NCBI GenBank assembly: GCA_001730095.1
Contig: MDLF01000018.1
Location: 57,612 to 121,611, forward strand
Source of the DNA: Rhodobacteraceae bacterium (ex Bugula neritina AB1)
GTDB lineage: Bacteria > Pseudomonadota > Alphaproteobacteria > Rhodobacterales > Rhodobacteraceae
Direction of reading: 5' to 3'
Length of the DNA: 64,000 nucleotides
The notes below the pieces were generated by a model, which had not been told where the DNA came from, searched no databases, and worked only from the letters and a program-made list of their open reading frames with translations. Shown here in pieces: positions 20,109-28,539 of this stretch (positions are counted from its first letter, which is position 1; the number at the start of each line of letters is the position of its first letter). Both the position numbers and the translations under genes were made by a program.

Positions 20109-20794
20109 CAGACAGCAACAGCAAACTGGCAGAGCGGCTGGCCCTGGTCCGGCCGCTGTTTGCCGCCGATGTCGCGCTGGCGGGGGCAGATCCGTTGGAC
20201 GCGCCACCCGCGCCGTTTGCAGCAGAGGCCGCCGGGCTGTCACCCAACGCTGTGGCGAAGCGGCGCAATGAATTTGCAGCAGGCCGCAAGGCCGTGCGGC
20301 AGGCAATGCAGCAGCTGGGGGTGCCGACAGAGCCGGTTCCGGTCGGCAGCGACCGTGCGCCGGTCTGGCCCGCAGGTCTGACCGGTTCCATCACCCACAC
20401 CAAAAGCTGCGCCATGGCGGTGCTCACCAGGGTCGGCGCGGTGCAGGCGCTGGGACTCGACGTAGAGGAAGACACCCCTCTGAAAGATGAACTGCTGCCC
20501 GCGATCTGTTCGGAGCGAGAGCAGGCCTGGCTGAAACGGCAGGACAATCCCGGCCACATGGCCAAGGTAATCTTCTCCGCCAAGGAAGCCGCCTATAAAT
20601 GCCAATATTCGCTGAGCCGGGCGTTCTATGGCTTTGGCGGAATGGAGCTGGAGTTTGACTTGGACACAGGCGCCTATCAGGCCTTCTTCACCGCCGACCA
20701 GCCACCGTTCCGCCGCCGCGAGTCGGTTGGCGGGCGTTTTGTTGCCGGGGCAGGCCTGATCATCACCACCGCGGAAATCAGGGAGCGCAGATGA
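20105..20794 (+). CDS. 4'-phosphopantetheinyl transferase (EntD-like)
   Basis: 229 residues. The Sfp/EntD signature is complete: GSITHTKSCAMAVL near residue 95, the metal-binding GLDVEEDT near 118, and FSAKEAAYKCQYSL near 157. It transfers the phosphopantetheine arm of CoA to carrier-protein serines, activating the ACP of the PKS at 8072 and the PCP of the NRPS at 15546. Having its own transferase in the operon supports a functional, self-contained assembly line. The ATG overlaps the NRPS stop (ATGA at 20105-20108), and its stop overlaps the next ATG at 20791. Confidence 0.95.
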   Translation: MTDSNSKLAERLALVRPLFAADVALAGADPLDAPPAPFAAEAAGLSPNAVAKRRNEFAAGRKAVRQAMQQLGVPTEPVPVGSDRAPVWPAGLTGSITHTKSCAMAVLTRVGAVQALGLDVEEDTPLKDELLPAICSEREQAWLKRQDNPGHMAKVIFSAKEAAYKCQYSLSRAFYGFGGMELEFDLDTGAYQAFFTADQPPFRRRESVGGRFVAGAGLIITTAEIRERR

Positions 20795-21729
20795 TGGGAC
20801 GGCGCGGGTTTCTGGCCTTGGGGGCCGCCGCGACGATGTTGGGGCTGATGGCGTTTGCAATCCGCAGCCGACCTGTACCAGTGCCGCCACCGCTGGAACC
20901 ACCGACAGGGCCGCTGAAGGTGTTTCACCTGGGCCATTCGCTGGTCGGGCCGGACATACCGCATATGCTGATGCAGCTGGCACCCGAGGGTCATGCCTAT
21001 AACAGTCAGCTGGGGTCTGGCACCTCGCTTCGGGCGCATTGGGAGCCAGAGGAGGAAATCCTCGACTTTGAAACGGCCAACCGGGCGCCAGCCTTTCGCG
21101 ATGCGAAAGAAGCCATCAGATCAGGTGGTTACGGTGCGGTGGTGCTGACAGAAATGGTCGAACTGCGCGACGCAATCAAGTATTTTGATGCCGCTGAGTA
21201 TCTGGGGAAATGGGCAAACCTGGCGCGTGAGGGGGCACCGGAAGTGCGCTTGTATCTTTATGAAACCTGGCACCGGCTGGACGACCCTGATGGCTGGCTC
21301 GAACGGATCGGCAGCGACCTGGACGCCCTATGGACGCGTAAACTGCTGGGGCCGGACAGCCGTCGCAACGCGCAGCATCCCGTCTACCTGATCCCCGGCG
21401 GGCAGGTGCTTGCGGCCATTGTCCGCGCCGCCGAGGCCGGCGAAATCCCCGGACTGGCCTCACGTGACGGATTGTTTGCCCGCAAGCCCAGCGGCGATCT
21501 GGATACAATCCACATCAACGATCTGGGGGCCTATGCCGTGGCGCTGACCCATTATGCTGTGCTGTATCAGCGCCCGCCCCAGGGACTGCCGCATCAGCTG
21601 ACCCGCGCCGATGGCACCCCGGCACAGGCATTCAGCCTGGCAGCCGCAGCCAAGGTACAGCAGATCGTATGGGATACCCTGCGCGCGCTGCCGCGCACCG
21701 GCATCGCCGCTGCGGGAGGGATCAAATGA
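20791..21729 (+). CDS. Tat-signal SGNH-like hydrolase
   Basis: 312 residues. The N terminus GRRGFLALGAAATM is a twin-arginine-type signal or anchor, so the protein is probably periplasmic. The body starts with VFHLGHSLVGPDIPHML, where GHSL stands where GDSL does in SGNH hydrolases, and closes with DTIHINDLGAYAVALTHY, the expected Asp-x-x-His block. SGNH enzymes are esterases, acyltransferases or deacetylases acting on small esters and glycans. It is clearly related to the first domain of the next protein (same GHSL, ETWH and LPHQL positions). A role in adding or removing an acyl group from the operon product or from exopolysaccharide is inference. Four-base overlaps on both sides. Confidence 0.7.
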   Translation: MMGRRGFLALGAAATMLGLMAFAIRSRPVPVPPPLEPPTGPLKVFHLGHSLVGPDIPHMLMQLAPEGHAYNSQLGSGTSLRAHWEPEEEILDFETANRAPAFRDAKEAIRSGGYGAVVLTEMVELRDAIKYFDAAEYLGKWANLAREGAPEVRLYLYETWHRLDDPDGWLERIGSDLDALWTRKLLGPDSRRNAQHPVYLIPGGQVLAAIVRAAEAGEIPGLASRDGLFARKPSGDLDTIHINDLGAYAVALTHYAVLYQRPPQGLPHQLTRADGTPAQAFSLAAAAKVQQIVWDTLRALPRTGIAAAGGIK

Positions 21730-24224
21730 AGCTGGACGCGCTGATCACCTCTGTTGTGATGGTCGGCCATTCGCTGTTCGGGCCAGACAATCCGCAGATG
21801 CTGGAGCAGCTCCTGGACACAAGTGCGGACGCCAGAGTCGAGGCGCAGATCATCAACGGTGCACCGCTGAGCTACAACTGGCAGCACAGCAGCAGGGCTG
21901 AGGGCATTGATGCCCGTGAACGGCTGAAGACAAGCGCTGATGCAGTGATTGTCACAGAGGCCATTCCGCTGGCCAATCATCTGAAGTGGAGCGGAACCAG
22001 CCAGGCGGTCACGCACTTCTACGAACTGGCCCGCGCCGCGAACCCGGACGTGCAGTTTTATCTGCAGGAAACCTGGCACAGCCTGGACAGCGGCACCGGC
22101 ACTGAGGTGCCGTTTGACGAAGGTGCAGGAATATCGTGGCGAACCCGGTTGACGCAGGATCTGCCCCGCTGGCAGGCAGTGGCAGAGGAAGTGAATGCTG
22201 CCACAGGCGGCAGCATACAACTGCTGCCCGCGGGTCAGGCAATGGCGCGTCTGGACGACGCCATTCAGGCTGGTACCGTGCCCGGACTGGTCAGCATACG
22301 GGATGTCTTTGCGGATGACATCCACCCGAATGCGACCGGTTTCTATTTCCTGGCCCTGCTGCAATACACGGTGCTGACCGGGAAAAACCCCGCAGATCTG
22401 CCGCATCAACTTAGGAACCGCTGGGGCAAACCATATCCCGCGCCCACGCCCGAACTGGCAGCGCGCCTGCAAGAGATCGCCTGGGCGGCAGCCCAGGGGG
22501 AGAGCCTGCGCACAGCGGCCCTACCGCCAGATCCTGCGCCGCTGCCGCAGGATCCACCCGTACCGCTGCTGAATGCTTCCATTCGGGAAAACGCGCCATC
22601 TCTACAGCCGACGCGCCAGCCCATCGCAATCAACCTGACGGGTATAGCCGACTGGAGCACGCAGGCCCCGTTTCTGGATCACTTCAAGACTGCCCGGCCA
22701 TGGATCGGCCACATGCCCAGACGTTGGGGTGGCGCGACCCATGGCGATCTGCTGGCCGCGGGGTACCTTGATCCCGCCGGCTGGCCGACGGGCATCCCGC
22801 CGGAGCTGAGCTCCATTGGCACGATGATCTTGACCGACTTACCTCCCGAGGCGGCAACGCTGGCGGGCCGCTACGTACTGCGGTTTGAAGGAGAAGGGAT
22901 TGTCGAGGTTTTGGGGCGGGCCGAAAACGTCCGCTATGGCAAGGGAGAAGTACGGTTCGATTACACTCCCGGCCCTGGCTCGGTGGAGATACGCATCCAA
23001 CGGATGGGTCGCGACGGCAGTTACGTGCGCAATATCACCGTTGTAAAAGAAGCACATTTGGCCGCCTACGAAGACGGCGAACTGTTCAACCCCTTGTGGC
23101 TGGACCGCCTGGACGGGTTTGCGGCGCTGCGTTTCATGGATTGGATGGCAACCAATGACTCGCAGCAAACACAGTGGGCGGACCGACCGCAGCTCTCCGA
23201 TTACACCTGGGCGCTAAAGGGGGTTCCCGCCGAAGTTTTGCTGACGCTGGCCAATACCATGGGCGCTGATCCCTGGTTCACCCTGCCGCATAGGGCGGAT
23301 GACAGCTATGCCCGGCAGTTTGCACAGCTGGTGGAACGCGATCTGGATGAGGATCTGCGCGTTTATGCAGAATACTCCAACGAAGTCTGGAACTGGCAAT
23401 TTCAGCAGGCCGCCTGGGCCGATGCCCAGGCACAGGAACGCTGGGGGCGTGACGGGCAGTGGATGCAGTTCTATGGCGGCCGTGCGGCAGAGCTGGCACA
23501 GATCTGGGCTGATGTCTTTGGCAAGGACAGCCACCGGCTGGTGCGGGTGATCTCCACGCAAACAGGCTGGCTGGGCCTGGAAGAGCAAATGCTGTCAGCG
23601 CCGCTGTGGCAAGCGGAACAGACCGGGCGCCTGCCGCCTGCGGCCTATTTCGATGCCTATGCGGTGACCGGCTATTTCGGCGGTGTGCTGGGGCTGAGAG
23701 ACAGGGCCCCGCAGGTCCGGGCTTGGATTTCAGGCAGCCGGGAACAGGCGCAGGTGGTGGCCACAGAGCGCGGATTATCGGGCACTGAAGCAGCGGCATT
23801 CACAGCGCAACATCAGTATGATGCCGCCAGCGCCCAGGCCGGAGCAGAGCTGCGCGACGGCCTGATCTCGGGCGACAGTTCCGGCACGCTGACGGATCTG
23901 CTGGGCCGTGTCCTGCCCTACCAAGCCGGGATTGCGCAGGACCACGGGCTGGAGCTGATCATGTATGAAGGCGGCAGCCATGTGGTTGGCATAGGCCCGA
24001 TGGTTAACGATGAGGCGCTGACCGGCTTCTTCACTCATTTCAATTACTCACCAGAGATGGGCGCGCTTTACCAGGAGCTTCTGGCGGGCTGGCAAGCGGT
24101 TGGCGGCAGTCTTTTCAACGCCTATGCCGATGTGGCGGCGCCCGGCAAATGGGGCAGCTGGGGCGCCTTGCGCACCCTGAGCGACCGGAATCCGCGCTGG
24201 GATGCATTGGAGGCCGTGAAGTGA
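21726..24224 (+). CDS. Two-domain protein: SGNH-like domain plus glycoside-hydrolase-like domain
   Basis: 832 residues. Residues 1-230 repeat the fold of the preceding gene (VMVGHSLFGPDNPQML, YLQETWHSLD, DDIHPNATGFYFLALLQY, LPHQL). From about residue 290 an unrelated region follows: a beta-rich part (RYVLRFEGEGIVEVLG), then a probable TIM-barrel hydrolase-like part with LDGFAALRFMDWM, DPWFTLPHRADDSY, VYAEYSNEVWNWQF and LIMYEGGSHVVG, where conserved Glu/Asn residues sit as in glycoside hydrolases. No export signal is visible, unlike its neighbour. The frame continues upstream, but the ATG at 21726 overlaps the previous stop and is the natural start. I infer an enzyme acting on a glycosylated or esterified product; the substrate is unknown. 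Confidence 0.65.
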   Translation: MKLDALITSVVMVGHSLFGPDNPQMLEQLLDTSADARVEAQIINGAPLSYNWQHSSRAEGIDARERLKTSADAVIVTEAIPLANHLKWSGTSQAVTHFYELARAANPDVQFYLQETWHSLDSGTGTEVPFDEGAGISWRTRLTQDLPRWQAVAEEVNAATGGSIQLLPAGQAMARLDDAIQAGTVPGLVSIRDVFADDIHPNATGFYFLALLQYTVLTGKNPADLPHQLRNRWGKPYPAPTPELAARLQEIAWAAAQGESLRTAALPPDPAPLPQDPPVPLLNASIRENAPSLQPTRQPIAINLTGIADWSTQAPFLDHFKTARPWIGHMPRRWGGATHGDLLAAGYLDPAGWPTGIPPELSSIGTMILTDLPPEAATLAGRYVLRFEGEGIVEVLGRAENVRYGKGEVRFDYTPGPGSVEIRIQRMGRDGSYVRNITVVKEAHLAAYEDGELFNPLWLDRLDGFAALRFMDWMATNDSQQTQWADRPQLSDYTWALKGVPAEVLLTLANTMGADPWFTLPHRADDSYARQFAQLVERDLDEDLRVYAEYSNEVWNWQFQQAAWADAQAQERWGRDGQWMQFYGGRAAELAQIWADVFGKDSHRLVRVISTQTGWLGLEEQMLSAPLWQAEQTGRLPPAAYFDAYAVTGYFGGVLGLRDRAPQVRAWISGSREQAQVVATERGLSGTEAAAFTAQHQYDAASAQAGAELRDGLISGDSSGTLTDLLGRVLPYQAGIAQDHGLELIMYEGGSHVVGIGPMVNDEALTGFFTHFNYSPEMGALYQELLAGWQAVGGSLFNAYADVAAPGKWGSWGALRTLSDRNPRWDALEAVK

Positions 24225-25057
24225 CCCCTCGCATCTCCGTACTGATCCCGGCCCACAACGAAGCGGCTTACATCACCGGCTGCCTGCGGTCGGTATTTTC
24301 CTCCGGCCCGCTGCCTGTCGGTATGGCAGCCGAGGTTCTGGTGCTGGCCAATGGCTGCACCGACGATACTGCCGCCCTGGCACGTAGGGAGCGCGCCCCG
24401 GATGGCTGGCACTTACACGTGCTGGAGTTGCCGCAGGGCGGCAAGCTGAAGGCCTTGAATGCAGGTGATGCCGCAGCACGCGGTGATATATTGATCTATC
24501 TGGACGCCGATGTGCAGGTCTCGTCCGAGCTGATCCCTCTGATTGCAGCAGCCCTTGACCATGAGACGCCGTGTTATGCCAGTGGCCGCCCGCAGATTGC
24601 CCCCGCCCGCAGTGCGCTGACCCGGGCCTATGCAAGGCTCTGGAGGCAATTGCCTTTTTTCACCAGCCCTGCGCCAGGGTTCGGTTTCTTTGCGATGAAC
24701 CGCGCCGGGCGCCAGCGCTGGGGGGATTGGCCGGATATCATCGCCGATGACATCTTTGCGCGGCTGCACTTCCGCCCCGCAGAGCGGGTCCAAGTGCCTG
24801 CCGCCTACAGCTGGCCAATGGTCGAGGGGTTCCGGAATCTGGTGAAAGTGCGGCGACGGCAGAATGCCGGGGTGACCGAAGTGGCAAAAAAACACCCTGA
24901 CCTGATGCAGAACGCCGACACGCCACGCACCGGTGCCGGAATGGCCGTTCGCCTGCTGCTGCGCGACCCGACCGGTTTTGCGGCCTATGGCGCCGTTGCA
25001 CTGGCAGTAAAGACGCCTTTGTTTGCCTCCCGCACCCGCTGGACCCGCGGCCGTTAA
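24221..25057 (+). CDS. Family 2 glycosyltransferase, last gene of the PKS/NRPS operon
   Basis: 278 residues from a GTG start that overlaps the upstream stop (GTGA at 24221-24224). GT2 features: ISVLIPAHNEAAYITGC, VLANGCTDDTA, GKLKALNAGDAAARGDILIYLDADVQV (DAD metal site) and a C-terminal DDIFARLHF block. The second operon glycosyltransferase; with the one at 14.5 kb it suggests a product carrying more than one sugar, or sugar transfer onto a surface polymer (inference). A strong hairpin follows at 25125-25165. Confidence 0.88.
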   Translation: MTPRISVLIPAHNEAAYITGCLRSVFSSGPLPVGMAAEVLVLANGCTDDTAALARRERAPDGWHLHVLELPQGGKLKALNAGDAAARGDILIYLDADVQVSSELIPLIAAALDHETPCYASGRPQIAPARSALTRAYARLWRQLPFFTSPAPGFGFFAMNRAGRQRWGDWPDIIADDIFARLHFRPAERVQVPAAYSWPMVEGFRNLVKVRRRQNAGVTEVAKKHPDLMQNADTPRTGAGMAVRLLLRDPTGFAAYGAVALAVKTPLFASRTRWTRGR

Positions 25058-25124
25058 GCCCCCGGACGGATGTTCTCCCGCCCCCGCAGGATGTCCTGGC
25101 TGCGCCAGACCACCCTTGGCGGCC

Positions 25125-25165
25125 TTGGGCCAGGCTCAGCGCCAGGGGCGCTGAGCCTGGCCCAA
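25125..25165. terminator. Perfect 19-bp hairpin between convergent genes
   Basis: The arms 25125-25143 and 25147-25165 are exact reverse complements with a 3-nt loop (AGG). It lies between the end of the PKS/NRPS operon and the convergent glycosyltransferase and is the obvious bidirectional transcription stop, although no T-run follows. Confidence 0.75.
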
Positions 25166-25218
25166 CGGGAACGGTGCATTTCAAATGCGCCGTGACGGGC
25201 GGGAGCAGCATGCGGCTT

Positions 25219-26427
25219 CTAGCCTGCGATGCTCGCCCGGAAATGCGCTGCCAGCTTGCCGGCTTCGCGAGAACTGACGTGGCGCTCCAGCACCCTGGTG
25301 CGGCCGGTCTGGCCCATGGCCGCTCGCTGGTCCGGCGAAGCCTGCGCAAGTTCCAGAACCGCCTCTGCGAGTGCCGTTTCATCACCGGCAGGCACCAGCC
25401 AGCCGGTTTGCCCCGGCACCACCAGTTCCGGCGTGCCTGCAATATAGGTGGCAATCACCGGGCGGGCAGCGGCCATTGCCTCCATCACCACCATCGGCAG
25501 CCCTTCGGCAAATGAGGGCATCACCAGCGCATGTGCGCGCGCCAGCTCTTCCCGCACGCCCGCCTCTGCCAACCAGCCGGTGAGGGTGATGTTCTGCTGC
25601 AGCCCCAGATCCGCAATTGCGGCTTCCAGTTCCGGGCGCATTTCACCATCCCCAATAAGCGCGAGATGCACATCCGGGATTTTCTGCACCAGCCCGGCCA
25701 TCGCGCGGACCAGCACCATCTGGCCCTTCTGCTCGACGAACCGTCCGATCGCCGCCAGCCGCAGCGCCCCCTGCGGCAATGGCGCCGGATCTGCGAACCG
25801 TTCAGGCTCGATGCCGCAATGCACCACCTTCAGCCTGTCCCATTTTGCAAAAGGCGCCCAGCGGCTCAGCTGGCTCTTGCCGAAACTGCTGACCGCCACG
25901 GTAAAGGCCGCCCGGCTGACCTTATCCGCCAAAGAAAGCGCATGCGGGGCGTCGAACTCTTCCGGACCATGCACGGTGAAACTGTAGCCAGGCCCGCCCA
26001 GCACATGGGCCAGCATCGCCACCGCTGCCGAATTGGTGCCGAAATGTGCGTGCACATGCTGCACACCCGCTGCCGCACAACGCCGTTTCACATGCGCAGC
26101 TTCCCCAAGGTAAATCAGATGCCGCAAAAAACCCCGGCCCGAAGCCCGTGCCAGTTTCAACGACAGCGCCAGGGCATGCGCAAAGCGACGCGGAGCTGCC
26201 AGCGCTTCGCGCGCCAAGTCAGCCAGCAGGCGGGCGGCGCCGGCATGAAGCACGTATTCAGTGCGTTTGGCTTCCTCCTGATCACCGGGATCAGTCAGTG
26301 CCGTTTCCGAGGGGCGCATTGCCAAGCGCAGAACCTCTGCGCCCTGCCGTTCCAGTGCTTGCAGCTCGCGGCGGATGAAGCTGTGTGAGGGCTGCGGATA
26401 GGTGTTTAGAACATAGGCGATCTTCAA
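25219..26427 (-). CDS. Family 4 glycosyltransferase (ExoL-like, exopolysaccharide)
   Basis: 402 residues. N-terminal GT-B start MKIAYVLNTYPQPSHSFIRRE, then HVHAHFGTNSAAVA and YSFTVHGPEEF; the C-terminal domain has AIGRFVEQKGQMVLVRA, LIGDGEMRPELEA and the donor-binding SFAEGLPMVVMEAMAAARPVIA. This is a retaining glycosyltransferase of the kind found in exopolysaccharide loci. It would act at the cytoplasmic face on an undecaprenyl-linked intermediate. It is divergent from the flippase remnant at 26705 and converges with the PKS/NRPS operon. Confidence 0.88.
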   Translation of the reverse strand: MKIAYVLNTYPQPSHSFIRRELQALERQGAEVLRLAMRPSETALTDPGDQEEAKRTEYVLHAGAARLLADLAREALAAPRRFAHALALSLKLARASGRGFLRHLIYLGEAAHVKRRCAAAGVQHVHAHFGTNSAAVAMLAHVLGGPGYSFTVHGPEEFDAPHALSLADKVSRAAFTVAVSSFGKSQLSRWAPFAKWDRLKVVHCGIEPERFADPAPLPQGALRLAAIGRFVEQKGQMVLVRAMAGLVQKIPDVHLALIGDGEMRPELEAAIADLGLQQNITLTGWLAEAGVREELARAHALVMPSFAEGLPMVVMEAMAAARPVIATYIAGTPELVVPGQTGWLVPAGDETALAEAVLELAQASPDQRAAMGQTGRTRVLERHVSSREAGKLAAHFRASIAG

Positions 26428-26704
26428 CGCTGCGGGTTCCCTGCAAAAGGCATGTATCGGCAGCAGGTTAACTGCGGTTCAGCGGCTTGCCCAGCACCGC
26501 TTGCCGCTTGTCTTCGCATCGTGGAGAATGCGGCACAGATACCCGGATTGTCACGCCGTTTGCGCGACAGGTGCAGCTCAAACCCGCCAAGGCCGCCAGC
26601 GCGATTGGCGCCTCTGTCTCCGCGGCCTGGCCTGCGGCACTGTGAATTTGGGGAATGGCGCTGGCAAGCAGCAGGTTGTTTCGCATGTTGCCGGCCAGGG
26701 AAGG

Positions 26705-27055
26705 ATGAAACGAACCCTGCGCTCGGCCTCCTGGCTGATGATCGGGGATGGCGGCCCTCAGGCCCTGCGGCTGGCGTTCAATCTGATTCTGACCCGCATT
26801 CTGTTCCCCGAAGCCATTGGGCTGATGGCGCTGGTCACTGTGGAGGCGATGGCGCTGCCGCTGTTTTCAAACGTCGGCCTCGGGCCGCCGGGAACCCAGA
26901 ACAAGCGCGGCGACGATCCTGAGTTTCTGAACACCGCCTGGACCATCCAAGTATTCCGCGGCTTTGACTTATGGGCGCTGACAGCATTGCCGGTCTTCGC
27001 CGGTGCTGGTGCGACTGGCATTGGCCAATCATCGCCGAAACAGCCGGAGCGCTGA
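26705..27055 (+). pseudogene. Truncated polysaccharide flippase (Wzx/MATE-like) remnant
   Basis: About 116 codons starting MKRTLRSASWLMIGDGGPQA with two hydrophobic segments, which matches only the N-terminal quarter of a Wzx-type oligosaccharide flippase (normally over 400 residues, 12-14 helices). The reading frame loses family resemblance after the second segment and ends at 27055; no later flippase sequence is seen before the Wzz-like gene. GGGAAGG lies just before the ATG. Either a deletion removed the rest or this is a decayed copy, with a functional flippase elsewhere in the genome. Confidence 0.7.
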
Positions 27056-27170
27056 GCGCTGAGCACGCCCCGAGAAGCGCCGCTTCAGACTGAAAACCAG
27101 CCATCCCAGAGAAGCAGGACCAACAAGATGCCCCGCCGGCAACCGGTTAACGGTAACAGCTTGCCTAAAC

Positions 27171-28421
27171 TCAAGCCCTGCGCCGGAACAGCCCTGTCAA
27201 TCCCCGGGGCGGCGGGCGGGTGTCCATCTGCGGGATCGAAACAACCGGTGCCAAGCCGGTTTCGCGTTCCATCTGCGCCGCAGTGCGCAGCACCGGATGG
27301 CGCAACTCCTGCAGGAAGGCCGTCAGCAACGCCAGGATCAAACTGGCCGCAGCCCCAATCAGTGCCTTGGTTTTGCGGGCACCGGTCACCGGGTAATCCG
27401 GCAGCGGCGCTGGTTCGATTACCGTCAGACGCTCTGCCTGGCGGCTGGTTTCCAGCCGGAAGCCAACCTCTGCTTCGTTGCGCCGGGCGTTCATCTGCGC
27501 CAACTCCCCTTGCAGCTGCTCCAGCCTGCGGTCATATGCGCCCAGCCGACGCTCTACCTCTGGCGTGGTTTGCAAAGAGGCTTCAAGCTCCGCCCTGCGC
27601 TGTGTCAGCAGCGCCTCTTGTGCATCTAGCGTAGCAAGCTGTTCTTTTGCCTCTTCTTGAAGACGGCGGGCAGTAGCCGGGCGTTCCTTGGCCTGAGCCT
27701 GATCCGCGGCGCGGCGGATTTCGATCCGTTCGCGGGCGATTTCCAGAAGGCCGTTGTTCATGGCGGCAATCTCTGCGCGGCGAAATTCGATGGTGCCGGA
27801 CAAAGTCACGTCATTTGCGTTGCGGTAAGCGGCGATCTCATCCTCCAGCACCATGACCTGTTCCGCAAGAACAGCTTCTTTCTCCTCAAAAAAGCTGAGG
27901 GTCTCACGGGCCTGTTCAATGCGGGTTGCAATGCTGAGTTCAATGGTGCGACGGCCAAATTCTCTTGCGACCTGCTGCGCTTGTTCCGCGGTGGGCATCC
28001 GGGCAGTAATAGTGAGCACAGAGATCGTGCCGTCATCGGCAAAGCCTTCACGGGCGGCAGCAACGCCGGTGATCTGGACAGCGGTGCGCAGTTTGACGAC
28101 CTTCTGCAATTCGGTCAGCGCGTCCAGGTCGGCGTACAGGCCGAATTCCTCCATGATTTCCAGCAGCGTACTGCGCGCCATCAAACGCTGCTCGATCAGC
28201 TGCATGCGGCGGGCAGAGGAACCTTCGACGGTGGATTTGGCCAGCTCTCCGGCGATCTGCGGCTGGGTGATCTGCAGCACCTCGGCGGTTTCGTATTCAT
28301 GCTGCTGACTGGCAGCAAACCATAGCGACAAAAGGCAGCCCAGGACAAACATGCAAGAGATGGTGAACAGCCTGCGCCGCACCATGTCGAGAAAGTCGCT
28401 CAGTGTGTAGATCGGCCCCAT
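27171..28421 (-). CDS. Wzz/GumC-type polysaccharide chain-length determinant
   Basis: 416 residues. A membrane helix near the N terminus (about 19-36, CMFVLGCLLSLWFAA), a long periplasmic part rich in Gln/Glu/Ala heptads (about 150-330, coiled coil), and a second helix near 357-376 preceded by the proline-rich PAPLPDYPVTGARKTK. This is the polysaccharide co-polymerase layout; such proteins set polymer length in the inner membrane and in Wzc-like systems pair with a cytoplasmic kinase. Here the kinase-like partner is separate (28540-29463). Last gene of a minus-strand set with the ExoY-like transferase. Confidence 0.88.
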   Translation of the reverse strand: MGPIYTLSDFLDMVRRRLFTISCMFVLGCLLSLWFAASQQHEYETAEVLQITQPQIAGELAKSTVEGSSARRMQLIEQRLMARSTLLEIMEEFGLYADLDALTELQKVVKLRTAVQITGVAAAREGFADDGTISVLTITARMPTAEQAQQVAREFGRRTIELSIATRIEQARETLSFFEEKEAVLAEQVMVLEDEIAAYRNANDVTLSGTIEFRRAEIAAMNNGLLEIARERIEIRRAADQAQAKERPATARRLQEEAKEQLATLDAQEALLTQRRAELEASLQTTPEVERRLGAYDRRLEQLQGELAQMNARRNEAEVGFRLETSRQAERLTVIEPAPLPDYPVTGARKTKALIGAAASLILALLTAFLQELRHPVLRTAAQMERETGLAPVVSIPQMDTRPPPRGLTGLFRRRA

Positions 28422-28539
28422 TTATCTGCTCTCGATGCTGCCGGCCTGACCGGCCCTTGCCGTTGCTTCCTGGCCGCCTGCAGGCTGCCCTTTGGGATTT
28501 TACACCATAGCAAACGGGCGAAACTATGGCGTTTTCCAA

